Shown here in pieces: positions 15,072 through 15,840 of a stretch of 15,840 nt of DNA. How positions within the stretch are numbered: the stretch's first letter is position 1; every line of letters begins with the position of its first letter. Source of the DNA: Gammaproteobacteria bacterium (GTDB lineage Bacteria > Pseudomonadota > Gammaproteobacteria > GCA-001735895); contig JAASSH010000005.1 of assembly GCA_021767985.1 (NCBI GenBank), positions 1 to 15,840 on the forward strand, written 5' to 3'. A model generated the notes under the pieces. That model worked only from the letters and a program-made list of their open reading frames with translations, searched no databases and was not told the DNA's origin. The translations under genes were made by a program, and so were the position numbers.

Positions 15072-15840
15072 CCGTATCGCTTTACAACCTCGCGCGGCAC
15101 GGCGATATCAGTTGGATCAGCTATTATTTCGCCGAGTTTGTAGCCAGCCAGGATGGTTCCGCGGTCGACGAGCTACCCGGTCTCAGCGCGGCACTGGTGA
15201 GCGAGGCAAATCTCGCGGGTCACGTTTGCATCGAACTTGGCCGCTTCGAGGGTCGGCCTCTTTTCAAATCACCACGCCTGCGCGATGACGAATTGCCCCA
15301 GGGGATCGACAGCCCCGCCTGGCGCCAGCGCCTCGAGAACAGCATTTGCGCGGGTTCACCGTCCCAGCGCGCACCGCTTACGCTGGATGGCGAGCGGCTG
15401 TATTTGAACCGCTTCTGGTACTACGAAGATTTTGTCACCGCGAGAATCAAAGCGATGCTTCTTGACGACCCGGGGGAGTATCCGGCGGAAATCGAGTCGC
15501 TGGTCGATGCGCTGTTTGGCGATACCAGCGAACCGGATCCGGACCAGATGAACGCCGTGCTGACGGCCGCGATAAGGGCATTTACAGTTATCTCGGGCGG
15601 GCCGGGCAGCGGTAAAACCTCGACCGTGGTGCGCATACTGGCGCTGTTGCTAACGCTGGATCCGGGTTGTCGCCTCGCGTTAGCCGCCCCCACCGGTAAA
15701 GCGGCAGCGCGCATGAGTGATTCGATTCGCGGGCGTATCGATCAACTCGATATCGATAGCGCGATCAAACGCTCCATCCCCGACGAAGCCAGAACCATAC
15801 ACCGGTTGTTGCGCTATCGTCATCACGGCTTCGATTACAA
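15068..15840 (+). CDS. recD: Exodeoxyribonuclease V subunit alpha (RecD), truncated by window end
   Basis: The first 257 codons of RecD, the 5'-to-3' motor of RecBCD, run off the right edge without a stop. The N-terminal domain (MTVSLYNLARHGDISWIS) contacts RecB and RecC. The superfamily 1B helicase core begins with Walker A GGPGSGKTSTV (177-187, Lys183), then LAAPTGKAAARM (motif Ia) and ARTIHRLLRY, all characteristic of RecD. The residue order and spacing match the RecBCD-type protein rather than the longer N-terminal regions of RecD2. The ATG overlaps the recB stop as ATGA, and CAGGATG offers only a very close AGG, again consistent with coupled translation. Helicase motifs beyond this point are outside the window. 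Confidence 0.96.
   Translation, partial: MTVSLYNLARHGDISWISYYFAEFVASQDGSAVDELPGLSAALVSEANLAGHVCIELGRFEGRPLFKSPRLRDDELPQGIDSPAWRQRLENSICAGSPSQRAPLTLDGERLYLNRFWYYEDFVTARIKAMLLDDPGEYPAEIESLVDALFGDTSEPDPDQMNAVLTAAIRAFTVISGGPGSGKTSTVVRILALLLTLDPGCRLALAAPTGKAAARMSDSIRGRIDQLDIDSAIKRSIPDEARTIHRLLRYRHHGFDY

Overview
The window looks like a chromosomal segment of a gammaproteobacterium of moderate GC (by eye in the mid-50s percent). The clearest indication is a recC-recB-recD operon (RecBCD helicase-nuclease) without the ptrA gene that interrupts it in E. coli. A LysR-regulated methylmalonate-semialdehyde dehydrogenase and a transporter-acyltransferase fusion fit the same picture. I see no insertion sequence, integrase, tRNA, rRNA or CRISPR array, and nothing that marks the region as a recent acquisition. 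I cannot fix the genus.

Layout from left to right. (1) Positions 1-1257, minus strand: the N-terminal 419 codons of a CHASE2-domain membrane sensor whose output domain lies outside the window. (2) 1258-1642: a 385-base divergent intergenic region with a candidate promoter for the sensor and two consecutive perfect inverted repeats just ahead of the next gene. (3) 1643-3514, plus strand: an LplT-like MFS transporter fused to a PlsC-type acyltransferase. (4) 3511-4404, minus strand: a LysR-type regulator, convergent with gene 3, the two stop codons interlocking in CTAG. (5) 4405-4619: a regulatory region with alternating TTGTG/CACAA half-sites, divergent between the LysR gene and mmsA. (6) 4620-6146, plus strand: mmsA, followed 11 bases later by a predicted three-helix small membrane protein (6158-6418). 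(7) 6415-8108, minus strand: a two-gene unit made of an unrecognised helical protein and a TIGR02466-like 2-oxoglutarate/Fe(II) oxygenase; the oxygenase stop codon interlocks with that of the small membrane protein. (8) 8109-8274: divergent promoter region. (9) 8275-15840, plus strand: recC, recB and recD (recD truncated by the window end), joined by two ATGA stop/start overlaps.

How the genes work together. RecC, RecB and RecD form one heterotrimer that resects double-strand breaks and loads RecA, and their ATGA overlaps suggest translational coupling. The LysR regulator very probably controls mmsA, and perhaps the small membrane protein behind it. The transporter-acyltransferase probably brings in and re-acylates lysophospholipids for membrane repair. 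The helical protein and the oxygenase are probably co-transcribed and form the least understood unit here. No clear new defence or mobile system is visible; the best candidates for something undescribed are that pair and the operator-like repeats.
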